From Nostoc sp. CCCryo 231-06 (GTDB lineage Bacteria; Cyanobacteriota; Cyanobacteriia; Cyanobacteriales; Nostocaceae), in NCBI GenBank assembly GCA_023522315.1, contig JAHCSU010000235.1, forward strand, positions 1 through 34,427: DNA of 34,427 nt, written 5' to 3'. Position 1 is the first letter of the stretch. Each line of letters begins with the position of its first letter. Positions 26,594 to 34,427 of this stretch are shown piece by piece. The translations under genes and the position numbers were made by a program. The notes under the pieces were generated by a model that ran no database searches, had not been told where the DNA came from, and was given only the letters and a program-made list of their open reading frames with translations.

Positions 26594-27412
26594 ATGACAC
26601 AACAGTTGACAAACCATGCTTCATTGTGGGTTGAGCGACTGGGACGATTTGGCTATGTTTCCAAGGGAGTAGTTTACGGTATAGTTGGATTACTGGCAGC
26701 ACAGGCAGCTTTTGGCAGGGGTGGTAAAACAACTGATACCCAAGGCGCTCTCCAAACAATCGTCAACCAGCCATTTGGTAAATTTTTGCTAGCTTTAGTT
26801 GCAATTGGCTTGATTGGATACGTAATATGGCGTTTTGTACAGGCAATTAAAGACCCAGAAAATAAAGGTAATGATGCCAAAGGTTTGGCAGTGCGAATTG
26901 GTTACGCAGTTAATGGCTTGGTCTATGCAAGTTTAGCCTTCAGTGCTGTGAAAATCGTTATGGGTATAGGCAGCGCTAAGAATAGTAGTGATTCTACTGA
27001 AGATTCGACAGCACGTTTGCTTTCTCAACCCTTTGGTCAATGGTTAGTTGGAACTGCGGGGGTGTTTGTAATTGCTCTAGGTTTCTATCAGTTTTATCAA
27101 GCTTTTAGTGGCAAATTTCGTAAAGAACTCAATTTAACTGAGTTAAGCAACACAGAAGCCCAATGGGTAATGAGGATTTCCAGATTTGGTTTAGCGGCAC
27201 GGGGTATAGTATTTTGTATTATCGGCTGGTTTTTAATCGAAGCAGCAAAGCAGTCGAACGCCGCTACCGCAGTAGGTTTGGATGAAGTATTACAGACACT
27301 AGCGCAACAACCTTATGGAGCATGGCTTTTGGGTATTGTGGCGTTAGGTTTGGTTGCTTATGGGATTTACACAATAATACAGGCGCGGTATCGTCGGCTA
27401 GTCAATGTTTAG
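26594..27412 (+). CDS. DUF1206 membrane protein
   Basis: A 272-residue integral membrane protein made of three repeated DUF1206 units, each with two helices and the pattern (R/G)xGYxxKGVVYGIxG ... QPFGKxLLxLVAxGLxGY. The units are at about residues 17-85, 104-180 and 195-265. Six membrane segments result, with both ends probably cytoplasmic. The family is widespread in bacteria and has no established biochemical role. It starts 13 bases after an in-frame TAA and is the first gene of an apparent three-gene + strand operon (gaps of 33 and 6 bases). Confidence 0.9.
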   Translation: MTQQLTNHASLWVERLGRFGYVSKGVVYGIVGLLAAQAAFGRGGKTTDTQGALQTIVNQPFGKFLLALVAIGLIGYVIWRFVQAIKDPENKGNDAKGLAVRIGYAVNGLVYASLAFSAVKIVMGIGSAKNSSDSTEDSTARLLSQPFGQWLVGTAGVFVIALGFYQFYQAFSGKFRKELNLTELSNTEAQWVMRISRFGLAARGIVFCIIGWFLIEAAKQSNAATAVGLDEVLQTLAQQPYGAWLLGIVALGLVAYGIYTIIQARYRRLVNV

Positions 27413-27445
27413 ATGGTGCAGTGCTGAGAATTTCAATTTATAGAA

Positions 27446-28591
27446 ATGCCAATAATAGAAACCCGTGGTATCTGGCTGACCACTACTGATAGTAAAGTTC
27501 TCAAGTCAAAGGAACGCATTGCTGAGGCGATGGATTTCCTGTCCGAGACGGGATTTAATGTGGTGTTTCCCGTTGTTTGGAACAAGGCAGTAACTTTATA
27601 TCCCAGTCAAACAATGCAGCAGACTTTTGGAGTCGAAATTGATCCTATGTCTGTAGTCCGTGACCCTTTAGAAGAAGTGATAGTTGAGGCGCGGCGAGTT
27701 GGGTTGAAAGTTATTCCTTGGTTTGAATATGGTTTTGCCAGTTCCTACAATTTGAATGGTGGTGTACTTTTACAGAAAAAACCGGAATGGACTGCGCGTG
27801 ATTGTAACGGCAATTTACTGAAGAAAAACGGCTTTGAGTGGTTGAATGCCCTCGACCTCCAGGTGCAGGAATTCTTGTTGAATTTGGTGCTGGAAGTTGT
27901 GAAGAATTACGATGTAGATGGTGTTCAAGGTGACGATCGCTTCCCTGCATTCCCCTCTGAAGGTGGCTATGATGAGGTAACTGTCACCCGCTATCGCCAG
28001 GAATTTGATCGCAATCCACCAGAGAACCCCAAGGATAGACAATGGTTACAGTGGCGTGCAGATATTCTCACTGATTTTTTGGCGCGTCTCTACCGGGAGG
28101 TGAAAGCGGTGAATCCTAATTTATTAGTAGCGATCGCACCTAATATTCATGATTGGGCATTCCAGGAATATCTGCAAGACTCACCTGCATGGCTGAAGCG
28201 GGGAATAGTTGATATGATTCAGCCGCAGATTTATCGCCGTGACTTTAGGAGTTATTGTGCGATCGCTGATAAACTAGTAAGCCAGCAGTTCACTGATGCG
28301 ACGTTGCCCAAGTTAGCACCGGGAATACTGATGAAACTTGGTAGTTATTGTATTAGTCCAGAATATCTGGTGCAGGCAATTGAATACAATCGCCAACTTG
28401 GTATTCAAGGAGAGGTATTCTTTTTTTACGAAGGTTTGCGCGAAAATAACAATAACCTAGCTAAAGTTTTGCGAAATGACCCCTATTCTAAGTCTGCATC
28501 ATTTCCTACTCTGTCAGATTTGAGTGCGGGTGGTGTGACTAACAAGAGGACATCTTCAATTTGGCAAAGGTTGTTAAAAAAGATTTTTTAA
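27446..28591 (+). CDS. Glycosyl hydrolase-like 10 (GHL10/DUF4015-type) family protein
   Basis: A 381-residue TIM-barrel glycosidase-like protein of the GHL10 family (YngK-type). Family blocks are RGIWLTTTDSKVL, GFNVVFPVVWNKAVTLYPS, LKVIPWFEYGF, WLNALDLQVQEFLLNLV, DVDGVQGDDRF and DMIQPQIYRRD. The acidic residues of EYGF and QGDD probably contribute to the active site. There is no signal peptide, unlike many exported members, so it is presumably cytoplasmic, or the N-terminus is not the family's exported form. A substrate such as a cell-wall or storage glucan is suspected for the family but not known. It is the middle gene of the DUF1206-GHL10-DUF2358 unit. Confidence 0.88.
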   Translation: MPIIETRGIWLTTTDSKVLKSKERIAEAMDFLSETGFNVVFPVVWNKAVTLYPSQTMQQTFGVEIDPMSVVRDPLEEVIVEARRVGLKVIPWFEYGFASSYNLNGGVLLQKKPEWTARDCNGNLLKKNGFEWLNALDLQVQEFLLNLVLEVVKNYDVDGVQGDDRFPAFPSEGGYDEVTVTRYRQEFDRNPPENPKDRQWLQWRADILTDFLARLYREVKAVNPNLLVAIAPNIHDWAFQEYLQDSPAWLKRGIVDMIQPQIYRRDFRSYCAIADKLVSQQFTDATLPKLAPGILMKLGSYCISPEYLVQAIEYNRQLGIQGEVFFFYEGLRENNNNLAKVLRNDPYSKSASFPTLSDLSAGGVTNKRTSSIWQRLLKKIF

Positions 28592-28597
28592 GGAAAA

Positions 28598-29023
28598 ATG
28601 CGCGTGGAATCTCAATTATCGGTGGAACGGGTGATTAAGACTTTAAAAGAGGATTTACCAACACTTTTTGAAAAAGATATTTCATATCACATCTATACAG
28701 ACGATATCTACTTTAAAGACCCGGTAAATACATTCAAATACAAATTTAACTATCGCATTATATTTTGGACATTGCGATTTCACGCTCGGCTATTTTTTAC
28801 CCAAATTTACTTTGATGTACATGAAGTATCTCAGTCAACCGAAAACACGATTTTAGCAAAGTGGACGGTGCGGGGAGTATTACGTGTTCCTTGGAAAGCT
28901 GGTTTGCTTTTTAATGGCTATTCAACGTATAAACTCAACCAAGATAATTTGATATACGAGCATATCGACACATGGGATAGAAAGCCAGGAGAAATTTTAA
29001 AACAGTTTTGGCAAAGAAAATAA
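28598..29023 (+). CDS. DUF2358 family protein (NTF2-like)
   Basis: A 141-residue soluble protein of the DUF2358 family common to cyanobacteria and plastids, with an NTF2/SnoaL-like alpha+beta fold. The typical segments are LKEDLPTLFEKDISYHIYTD, DIYFKDPVNTFKYKFNY and TWDRKPGEILKQFWQ. The start has a clear ribosome site (taaggaaaa atg), six bases after the previous stop, so it is the last gene of the operon. No catalytic residues are established for the family. Confidence 0.88.
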   Translation: MRVESQLSVERVIKTLKEDLPTLFEKDISYHIYTDDIYFKDPVNTFKYKFNYRIIFWTLRFHARLFFTQIYFDVHEVSQSTENTILAKWTVRGVLRVPWKAGLLFNGYSTYKLNQDNLIYEHIDTWDRKPGEILKQFWQRK

Positions 29024-29091
29024 ACGGCTAATTAGCTGCTAGCAACTCCTTTTTTGATACTGGATAGCTTTACGTTTGATAATAAATCGAA

Positions 29092-30144
29092 TCAGGGAAT
29101 TTTAACTTGTGTTTGTTCTGCTATCTTATAAGCCAAATTCTTAAAATCCTCATAAACATTTTTTACTGCCCTAGTATGAGCGCCAATAGCACCATCAGCA
29201 GGCTTTAAGTGGAACATAGGTTTATGAGCTTCTTGAGCCATTGGCATCAAGCTTTGGTAGCTTTTAATTAATCCTAAACAGTTTGGATCATTTTCAATAG
29301 AGATTTGATTTTCAATAGGCTGATTTAAAATTACTTCTTTATAAGTGTTTTGAATTTCAAATATTGCTGTATTATATGCTTTTGCTGGACGGTCTAATCG
29401 CATTGGCATCTGCCAAACAACGTAACCAATAGGCTGTATATCACCACTTGGTAAAGACAAACTTGTAATATGGTTTTTACTTAATATATACTTCCAATCA
29501 TTTTTCCAAGATTGCAATATATAACCAAGGCTGCGTAAACCTACCAAGGAAGCGTAATCTAATGCAAGTGGTATTACCAAATAATCTGCTGCTATTAATG
29601 CTGCACGATTGATTGCTCCTAAACTTGGACTTAAATCCATCAATATTACATTTGCTTTATGATTGACGGCTGCTTTTTGGAGAATTCTCCAAAAAGCAGA
29701 AGTTACCTGCAAAGCTCTTTCTTGACCACCTCCATCAAGACAATTATTCCACTGTGCTGAAAGCTCATCTTCAAAATTAGAAAGCATTAAGTCTCCAGGT
29801 AAAAGAGCTAATCTTCCTACTTCTGTAGACAAAGATAATGAGGCTATATCTTCTAAGAACTGATTTTCTTGGATATATTCTAAATGTGGATTATCAATAT
29901 CACCAATACCCATTAACAGGGGTTTCACACAATCAAAAATAGTATCTATTTTATTTTCGTTTAAGGAAAATAATTCTAACCGTTCCTCATCTAAGAAAGT
30001 AGTAGTGAGGTTAGCTTGGGGGTCTAGATCAGCCACAACTACCCGCAGCCCTAAATCTTGATACATCCATGCTAGATGATAAACTAGAGTAGTTTTACCA
30101 ACACCTCCCTTAGTATTAAAGAAAGCAATAATCTTTGCACTCAT
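29092..30144 (-). CDS. ParA-family ATPase
   Basis: A 350-residue ParA/Soj-type ATPase with the deviant Walker A KGGVGKTTL (residues 12-20), the A' motif VVADLDPQANLT (about 35-46) and a Walker B-like ILMDLSPSLGAINRAAL. Its length exceeds a minimal ParA (about 250) because of an insertion around residues 60-130 and a C-terminal extension. ParA proteins move cargo or DNA by nucleotide-dependent dimerisation. No ParB or centromere-like repeats are visible here. Its ATG overlaps the stop of the upstream AlbA_2-HATPase gene (ATGA), so the two are translationally coupled. A plasmid-partition origin is possible, but the pairing suggests another function, perhaps defence-related. Confidence 0.93.
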   Translation of the reverse strand: MSAKIIAFFNTKGGVGKTTLVYHLAWMYQDLGLRVVVADLDPQANLTTTFLDEERLELFSLNENKIDTIFDCVKPLLMGIGDIDNPHLEYIQENQFLEDIASLSLSTEVGRLALLPGDLMLSNFEDELSAQWNNCLDGGGQERALQVTSAFWRILQKAAVNHKANVILMDLSPSLGAINRAALIAADYLVIPLALDYASLVGLRSLGYILQSWKNDWKYILSKNHITSLSLPSGDIQPIGYVVWQMPMRLDRPAKAYNTAIFEIQNTYKEVILNQPIENQISIENDPNCLGLIKSYQSLMPMAQEAHKPMFHLKPADGAIGAHTRAVKNVYEDFKNLAYKIAEQTQVKIP

Positions 30145-31334
30145 AGTTTTTTCCTAAGAATGACCAACAAATGGGCATCTTCCACAGTGAATTCCAGAGG
30201 TGGATTACCATTTTTTTGAAGTTGCTGCCGAGCAAGTTGAATTCCTAGCCCAAATCTCTGAACATAGCCTAGATTTTTCATCGCTTCGGCAAGGTGAGGA
30301 TTTCGATAGTCTGTTATGCCTGGTTGCCCGAAGTTTTGCCGATTTACTTGGCCAAAAGGGCCGCCAGGATTTTGAATTTCGATTCGGTCGCTAAACCATG
30401 TAATTCTTACTGGGGCATTTGTCCCTTCATAAGTGCGATGCATAACCGCATTTCTTCCTAATTGTTGCAAGGCAACTATTGGATAGTCAGGCTGTCGCAA
30501 CTCTATTGGTTGAGCAGTGATGTCTGTTGCTACTGAAATATGAACTTGAAAAGTTTCGTCCAGCATCCGCAACAAATCTGGAAGCGGGCCGCCAATTTCT
30601 TTTTGGTCTTTAATAGGGTCTGTTAACTCGATGCCATCAATGCGAAGAAATTGAACATAGGCGCTGGGAACGAATTGTCTAGGATCGTTACCCACAACTA
30701 GCACGCCCAAAATAGTTGGTTTAGGCAACGGTTCAACTGTTGCAAAACGCATTGATTGAAGTTGTTGTTCAACAGTGCGTTGATTCTCTTGAAGAATATC
30801 GTTTGCCAACGCAGAAGGCAAATAAACTCGACGAAAAATTTCTAAATCGAGGTCATCTAAACTGGCTGATGATAAGGGTCGTAGATCGAAAGGTAAGTCT
30901 TTTGAGCGTCTTTTTTCAGCTAAACGACGTTCTTCTTCTACTGTAGCAGTAGCTCTACGGGGGCCAACTCTGATCCAAACACGTCCATTAAAGCGTACAG
31001 GTGGAGCATCTGATGGTTCTACAATCACTACAGCTAGTTCACAACCACCAATACTTCGTTTTTGAACAATCATTGTAGGAAAAGGCAAAATGTTCCCATC
31101 AGACCGCATAGCTGAGAGTGTAAGTAAAAGTCTATCGTCTATAATAAGGTTTGCACAAATACCATTATCATGAACCCCAATAAACAAAACTCCTGGTTTT
31201 TGGTGGTTAGGCAAATCATTGGCAAATGCACAAATTGCCTCGCAAAGCTTACCTTTATCAGAAATCGAAGCTTTCCGTTCAACCCGGTCTGATTCCAGGT
31301 CGTTCAGGAGAATTTCTAACTCCCGATCATTCAT
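30141..31334 (-). CDS. Schlafen-type AlbA_2 / HATPase_c_4 protein
   Basis: A 397-residue protein. Residues 14-130 form an AlbA_2 (Schlafen-like) domain: SDRVERKASISDKGKLCEAI, GVLFIGVHDNG and GRVWIRVGPRRATATVEE. Residues 285-397 form a GHKL-like HATPase_c_4 domain: LQQLGRNAVMHRTYEG, then DRIEIQNPGGPF, DYRNPHLAEAM and QRFGLGIQLARQQL. This architecture is found in putative transcriptional regulators or RecG-like proteins, and AlbA_2/Schlafen domains can bind nucleic acid and act as RNases. It has a strong ribosome site (aaaaggag about 6 bases before ATG), 33 bases downstream of the uvrA stop, and overlaps the parA-like gene. Confidence 0.88.
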   Translation of the reverse strand: MNDRELEILLNDLESDRVERKASISDKGKLCEAICAFANDLPNHQKPGVLFIGVHDNGICANLIIDDRLLLTLSAMRSDGNILPFPTMIVQKRSIGGCELAVVIVEPSDAPPVRFNGRVWIRVGPRRATATVEEERRLAEKRRSKDLPFDLRPLSSASLDDLDLEIFRRVYLPSALANDILQENQRTVEQQLQSMRFATVEPLPKPTILGVLVVGNDPRQFVPSAYVQFLRIDGIELTDPIKDQKEIGGPLPDLLRMLDETFQVHISVATDITAQPIELRQPDYPIVALQQLGRNAVMHRTYEGTNAPVRITWFSDRIEIQNPGGPFGQVNRQNFGQPGITDYRNPHLAEAMKNLGYVQRFGLGIQLARQQLQKNGNPPLEFTVEDAHLLVILRKKL

Positions 31335-31367
31335 TGAGCTTCTCCTTTTAAAGACCCGTCAGCTTCT

Positions 31368-34271
31368 CTATTTACTTTTTATAGTAGTTGTATTTGCTGG
31401 ATACTGCTGCAAAACTTGCTTTAAATATTGCCCAGTATAAGACCTGGGATTTTTTGCAACTTCCTCCGGTGTACCCACAGCAATCAATTCTCCCCCTTTG
31501 TCGCCACCTTCTGGCCCCAAATCTATTACCCAGTCAGAACAACGAATTACATCTAAGTTATGTTCAATTACTAATATTGAATTACCTTTATCTACCAATC
31601 TTTGCAACACATCTAACAATTTATGGACATCGTAAAAAGATAACCCTGTTGTCGGTTCATCTATTAAATAAAGTGTCTTTCCTGTGGCGCGTCGAGATAG
31701 TTCTGTTGCTAATTTTACCCGTTGTGCTTCCCCACCTGATAAGGTTGTCGCAGGTTGTCCTAGTTGGACATAACCCAACCCGACATCAAATAAAGTTTGC
31801 AAACGCGCGATCGCTTTGGGTATATTCTGAAAAAAGTCTAAACTTTCCTCAACTGTCATTCTCAGAACATCAGAAATCGACTTATCTTTGTACTTCACTT
31901 GCAAAGTTTCACGGTTGTATCTTGCACCTTTACAAATTTCGCATTGCACGTAAACATCAGGGAGAAAGTTCATTTCAATAACATTCACACCCTGTCCGCT
32001 ACAAGCTTCGCAACGTCCACCTTTAACGTTGAAGGAAAATTGCCCAGGTTTATAACCCCTAGCTTTGGCTTCTACTGTTTGGGAAAATACATCTCGAATG
32101 GCATCGAAAATTCCTGTGTAAGTCGCAGGGTTGGAACGTGGTGTGCGTCCAATGGGAGATTGATCGATAACGATCGCTTTATCAATCGCATTTAATCCCT
32201 GAATTTTATCCAAATGTCTGGGTAAGGGAACTTTCTTAGTTAAATGGTGTTGCAGAGATGGATACAGTAACTCATTAATCAGCGTAGATTTGCCAGAACC
32301 AGACACACCAGTAATGGAGACGAGTTTACCTAACGGAATGTCTACATCTATATTTTGTAAATTGTTGCGATGGGCATTTTTAATTCCCAAACTGCGCCCA
32401 TTCCCTTCTCGACGTTCTGCGGGTGTGGTAATTACTCGCCTTCCTGATAAATATGCACCCGTCAAGGAATCTTCTGCTGTTAACAACGCTTGAAAATCAC
32501 CTTGGGCGACAATATTTCCGCCGTGAATTCCTGCACCAGGGCCAATATCAACTATGTAGTTGGCTGCACGAATTGTTTCTTCATCATGCTCAACGACAAT
32601 TAATGTATTACCCAAATCGCGCAACTTAGTTAAGGTTTTAAGCAACCTGCCATTATCTCGTTGATGCAAACCAATACTCGGTTCATCTAAAACGTAGAGA
32701 ACTCCTGTTAATCCAGAACCAATTTGCGTTGCTAGACGAATCCGTTGGGCTTCGCCACCGGAAAGCGTCATGGCGGGACGATCAAGGGTGAGGTAATCTA
32801 AGCCGACATCTAATAAAAATTGCAATCTGGCTTTGATTTCTCTCAGGACTAAATCAGCAATTTGTAACTGCCGATCGCTCAACTTCAATTGCTCAATTCT
32901 CTCTTGACAATCCCGAATTGATACCCCAGTTAATTCTAAAATTCCATATTGTCCCAACTTTACCGCCAAGGCTTCCGGTTTTAACCGTTTTCCTTTACAA
33001 ACTTCACACGGCTGATCGATTAAATACTGCTCTAATTTTTGCTTAACTAATTCAGAACCACCCTCATACTGCCGTTGCAAAATTGGAATAGCACCTTTAA
33101 AACTCTGCTTCCTTTGCGCTTCTGCGGCTCGTTCATCTTTCTCTCCAAACAAAATAATTTGCTGCTGTTCTTCTGTTAGCTTGCTCCAATTTGTCTGTAA
33201 CTCAAACCCATAAATTTGTCCGACGCTATAGAGTAATTCCAAATAATAAGAATTATCTTTTTCTGACCAAGGCGCGATCGCAGCATAAACTGGCGCTTCC
33301 CAGTCAGGTATGATCAAGTCTGGCGCAAATCTCCTTAAAGTCCCGATTCCATGACAGTGCGGACAAGCACCATAAGGCGAGTTAAACGAGAATAATCGCG
33401 GCGATAGTTCCTCCATTACCGCCCCATGTTCTGGACAGGCAAAATTTTCCGAAAATACTAATTCTTCTTCTTTTTCTTGTCCGTCGTCACCAAGCAGACT
33501 CACCAGAATGGCTGCAATACCACCCGATTGCTTGAGACACGTAGACAGGGAATCAACCAAACGCTCCTGAATATCAGGCTTTTTCACCAAGCGGTCAATT
33601 ACCACTTCGATGGTGTGGGTAAAATTTTTATCCAATTCAATAGAATCTGATAGTTCGCGGATCTCGCCATTGATCCGAACGCGGACAAAACCAAGGGAAG
33701 CCAGACTTGACAAAAGCTTACGATGTGTGCCCTTCTTGCCCCGAACAACGGGTGCAAGGATTTGGAAGCGGGTGCGTTCTGGTAATTCCATGATGCGATC
33801 GCACATCTCATCGATTGTCTGGGGTGCAATACAGCGATCGCATATCGGACAATGGGGTTCACCAGCCCGACCAAATAACAGCCGCAAATAGTCGTAAATC
33901 TCCGTCACCGTACCGACAGTGGAACGGGGATTATGAGACGTTGACTTTTGGTCAATGGAAATTGCTGGACTTAAGCCTTCAATGGCTTCCACATCCGGCT
34001 TATCCAGTTGTCCTAAAAATTGCCGTGCGTAGGCGCTGAGGGATTCCACATAGCGACGTTGCCCTTCAGCGAAAATGGTGTCAAAGGCTAGGGAAGACTT
34101 ACCAGAGCCAGAAACGCCAGTGAATACAATCAGGCGATCGCGTGGCAATTCCAAGTCAATATTTTTCAGATTATGCTGCCTAGCACCCCGAATCCGAATG
34201 GTATTCTGGCTGTTGTGGCTGGGGTACGGAAGATGTCCATTCAAGGATGCGGCTAGGTGTTGGTCTGACAT
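31368..34271 (-). CDS. uvrA: Excinuclease ABC subunit UvrA
   Basis: A 967-residue UvrA, the damage-recognition ATPase of nucleotide excision repair. It has two ABC modules with Walker A motifs GVSGSGKSS (near residue 52) and GVSGSGKST (near 650), and signature motifs LSGGEAQRIRLATQ and LSGGEAQRVKLATE. The insertion region carries CPHCHGIG and CEVCKGKRL, and the C-terminal zinc module is CEACSGQGVN ... QCEICKGARYN. The opening MSDQHLAASLNGHLPYPSH precedes the conserved IRIRGARQHNLKNIDLELPR. The ATG at 34271 is chosen over a TTG four codons upstream. A LexA box lies about 70 bases upstream. Confidence 0.97.
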   Translation of the reverse strand: MSDQHLAASLNGHLPYPSHNSQNTIRIRGARQHNLKNIDLELPRDRLIVFTGVSGSGKSSLAFDTIFAEGQRRYVESLSAYARQFLGQLDKPDVEAIEGLSPAISIDQKSTSHNPRSTVGTVTEIYDYLRLLFGRAGEPHCPICDRCIAPQTIDEMCDRIMELPERTRFQILAPVVRGKKGTHRKLLSSLASLGFVRVRINGEIRELSDSIELDKNFTHTIEVVIDRLVKKPDIQERLVDSLSTCLKQSGGIAAILVSLLGDDGQEKEEELVFSENFACPEHGAVMEELSPRLFSFNSPYGACPHCHGIGTLRRFAPDLIIPDWEAPVYAAIAPWSEKDNSYYLELLYSVGQIYGFELQTNWSKLTEEQQQIILFGEKDERAAEAQRKQSFKGAIPILQRQYEGGSELVKQKLEQYLIDQPCEVCKGKRLKPEALAVKLGQYGILELTGVSIRDCQERIEQLKLSDRQLQIADLVLREIKARLQFLLDVGLDYLTLDRPAMTLSGGEAQRIRLATQIGSGLTGVLYVLDEPSIGLHQRDNGRLLKTLTKLRDLGNTLIVVEHDEETIRAANYIVDIGPGAGIHGGNIVAQGDFQALLTAEDSLTGAYLSGRRVITTPAERREGNGRSLGIKNAHRNNLQNIDVDIPLGKLVSITGVSGSGKSTLINELLYPSLQHHLTKKVPLPRHLDKIQGLNAIDKAIVIDQSPIGRTPRSNPATYTGIFDAIRDVFSQTVEAKARGYKPGQFSFNVKGGRCEACSGQGVNVIEMNFLPDVYVQCEICKGARYNRETLQVKYKDKSISDVLRMTVEESLDFFQNIPKAIARLQTLFDVGLGYVQLGQPATTLSGGEAQRVKLATELSRRATGKTLYLIDEPTTGLSFYDVHKLLDVLQRLVDKGNSILVIEHNLDVIRCSDWVIDLGPEGGDKGGELIAVGTPEEVAKNPRSYTGQYLKQVLQQYPANTTTIKSK

Positions 34272-34340
34272 ATTGGGCGGCAAAGAAGGAGTTTCTTATG
34301 AAACAGTCCTTAATAATACTATCTTTAATTGGTTTATAGT

Positions 34341-34354
34341 AGAACAATAGTACT
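34341..34354 (-). promoter_or_regulatory. LexA (SOS) box upstream of uvrA
   Basis: On the minus strand the sequence is AGTACTATTGTTCT, a full match to the cyanobacterial LexA consensus RGTACNNNDGTWCB (consensus recalled from Anabaena work). It lies about 70 bases before the uvrA ATG, next to AT-rich tactat/tataaa sequences that could be the -10. This predicts LexA repression of uvrA and possibly of the two genes that follow it. Confidence 0.75.
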
Positions 34355-34427
34355 GTTTTAATTAGTTCTCCTTCCAGATTCATGCCGCAGACATACTTAT
34401 GAGTCTGCTAATTTGGAAGCATCCCGA

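Noticed and set aside
34075-34350. Plus-strand ORFs at the right edge
   Set aside because: They are antisense to the start of uvrA and overlap its promoter and LexA box.

Overview
The window looks like a chromosomal stretch of a filamentous, Nostoc/Anabaena-type cyanobacterium. The evidence is the many HIP1 octamers (GCGATCGC), heptanucleotide repeats of the attcaaa type, several short palindromic repeat families known from Nostocales, a tocopherol cyclase and a phytol kinase-like gene, and a perfect match to the cyanobacterial LexA consensus before uvrA. No CRISPR array or rRNA was seen. There is one tRNA, tRNA-Arg(CCU).

Layout. 1-2.4 kb, minus strand: a MazE-like antitoxin with no visible toxin, the ATPase ychF, a tiny proline-rich ORF and yidD. 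2.4-4.4 kb: a phytol/polyprenol kinase-like membrane protein (+) convergent with an alpha/beta hydrolase (-), which has its own terminator. 4.5-5.7 kb: an insertion-sequence graveyard with the tail of an IS607-type serine recombinase, a truncated tnpB, and a 447-bp deletion derivative of an IS5-like element that still has recognisable inverted ends. 6.0-12.5 kb: a translationally overlapping pair, a P-loop ATPase and a 1740-residue protein combining TPR-like repeats, a STAND-type NTPase, a coiled coil, a membrane segment and 14 WD40 repeats. 12.5-13.6 kb is AT-rich and nearly gene-free. It is followed by a membrane-embedded pentapeptide-repeat protein, a worn Uma2-type gene, and a two-gene unit (small unknown plus retropepsin-like protease) that ends in a terminator shared with the tRNA.

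17.6-26.4 kb: tocopherol cyclase (-), two tandem DnaJ-TPR genes (the second fused to a seven-blade WD40 propeller), a one-pass membrane protein with a VP-repeat stalk, two tandem metallophosphoesterase paralogues (-), an exported pentapeptide protein (-) and an epoxide-hydrolase-like enzyme (-). 26.6-29.0 kb (+): an apparent operon DUF1206 / GHL10-like glycosidase / DUF2358. 29.1-34.3 kb (-): uvrA, then 33 nt later a Schlafen-type AlbA_2-HATPase gene overlapping a ParA-type ATPase gene, with a LexA box upstream of uvrA.

Most noteworthy: (1) short palindromic repeats sit in frame inside three protein genes, twice at the same blade position of a WD40 propeller; (2) the ATPase/STAND-WD40 pair and the AlbA_2/ParA pair are candidate conflict or signalling systems, and the second may be under SOS control through uvrA; (3) a phytol kinase-like gene, a dephytylase-like hydrolase and tocopherol cyclase lie in one window, suggesting a chlorophyll-phytol-tocopherol link. 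All functional links are inferences from sequence.
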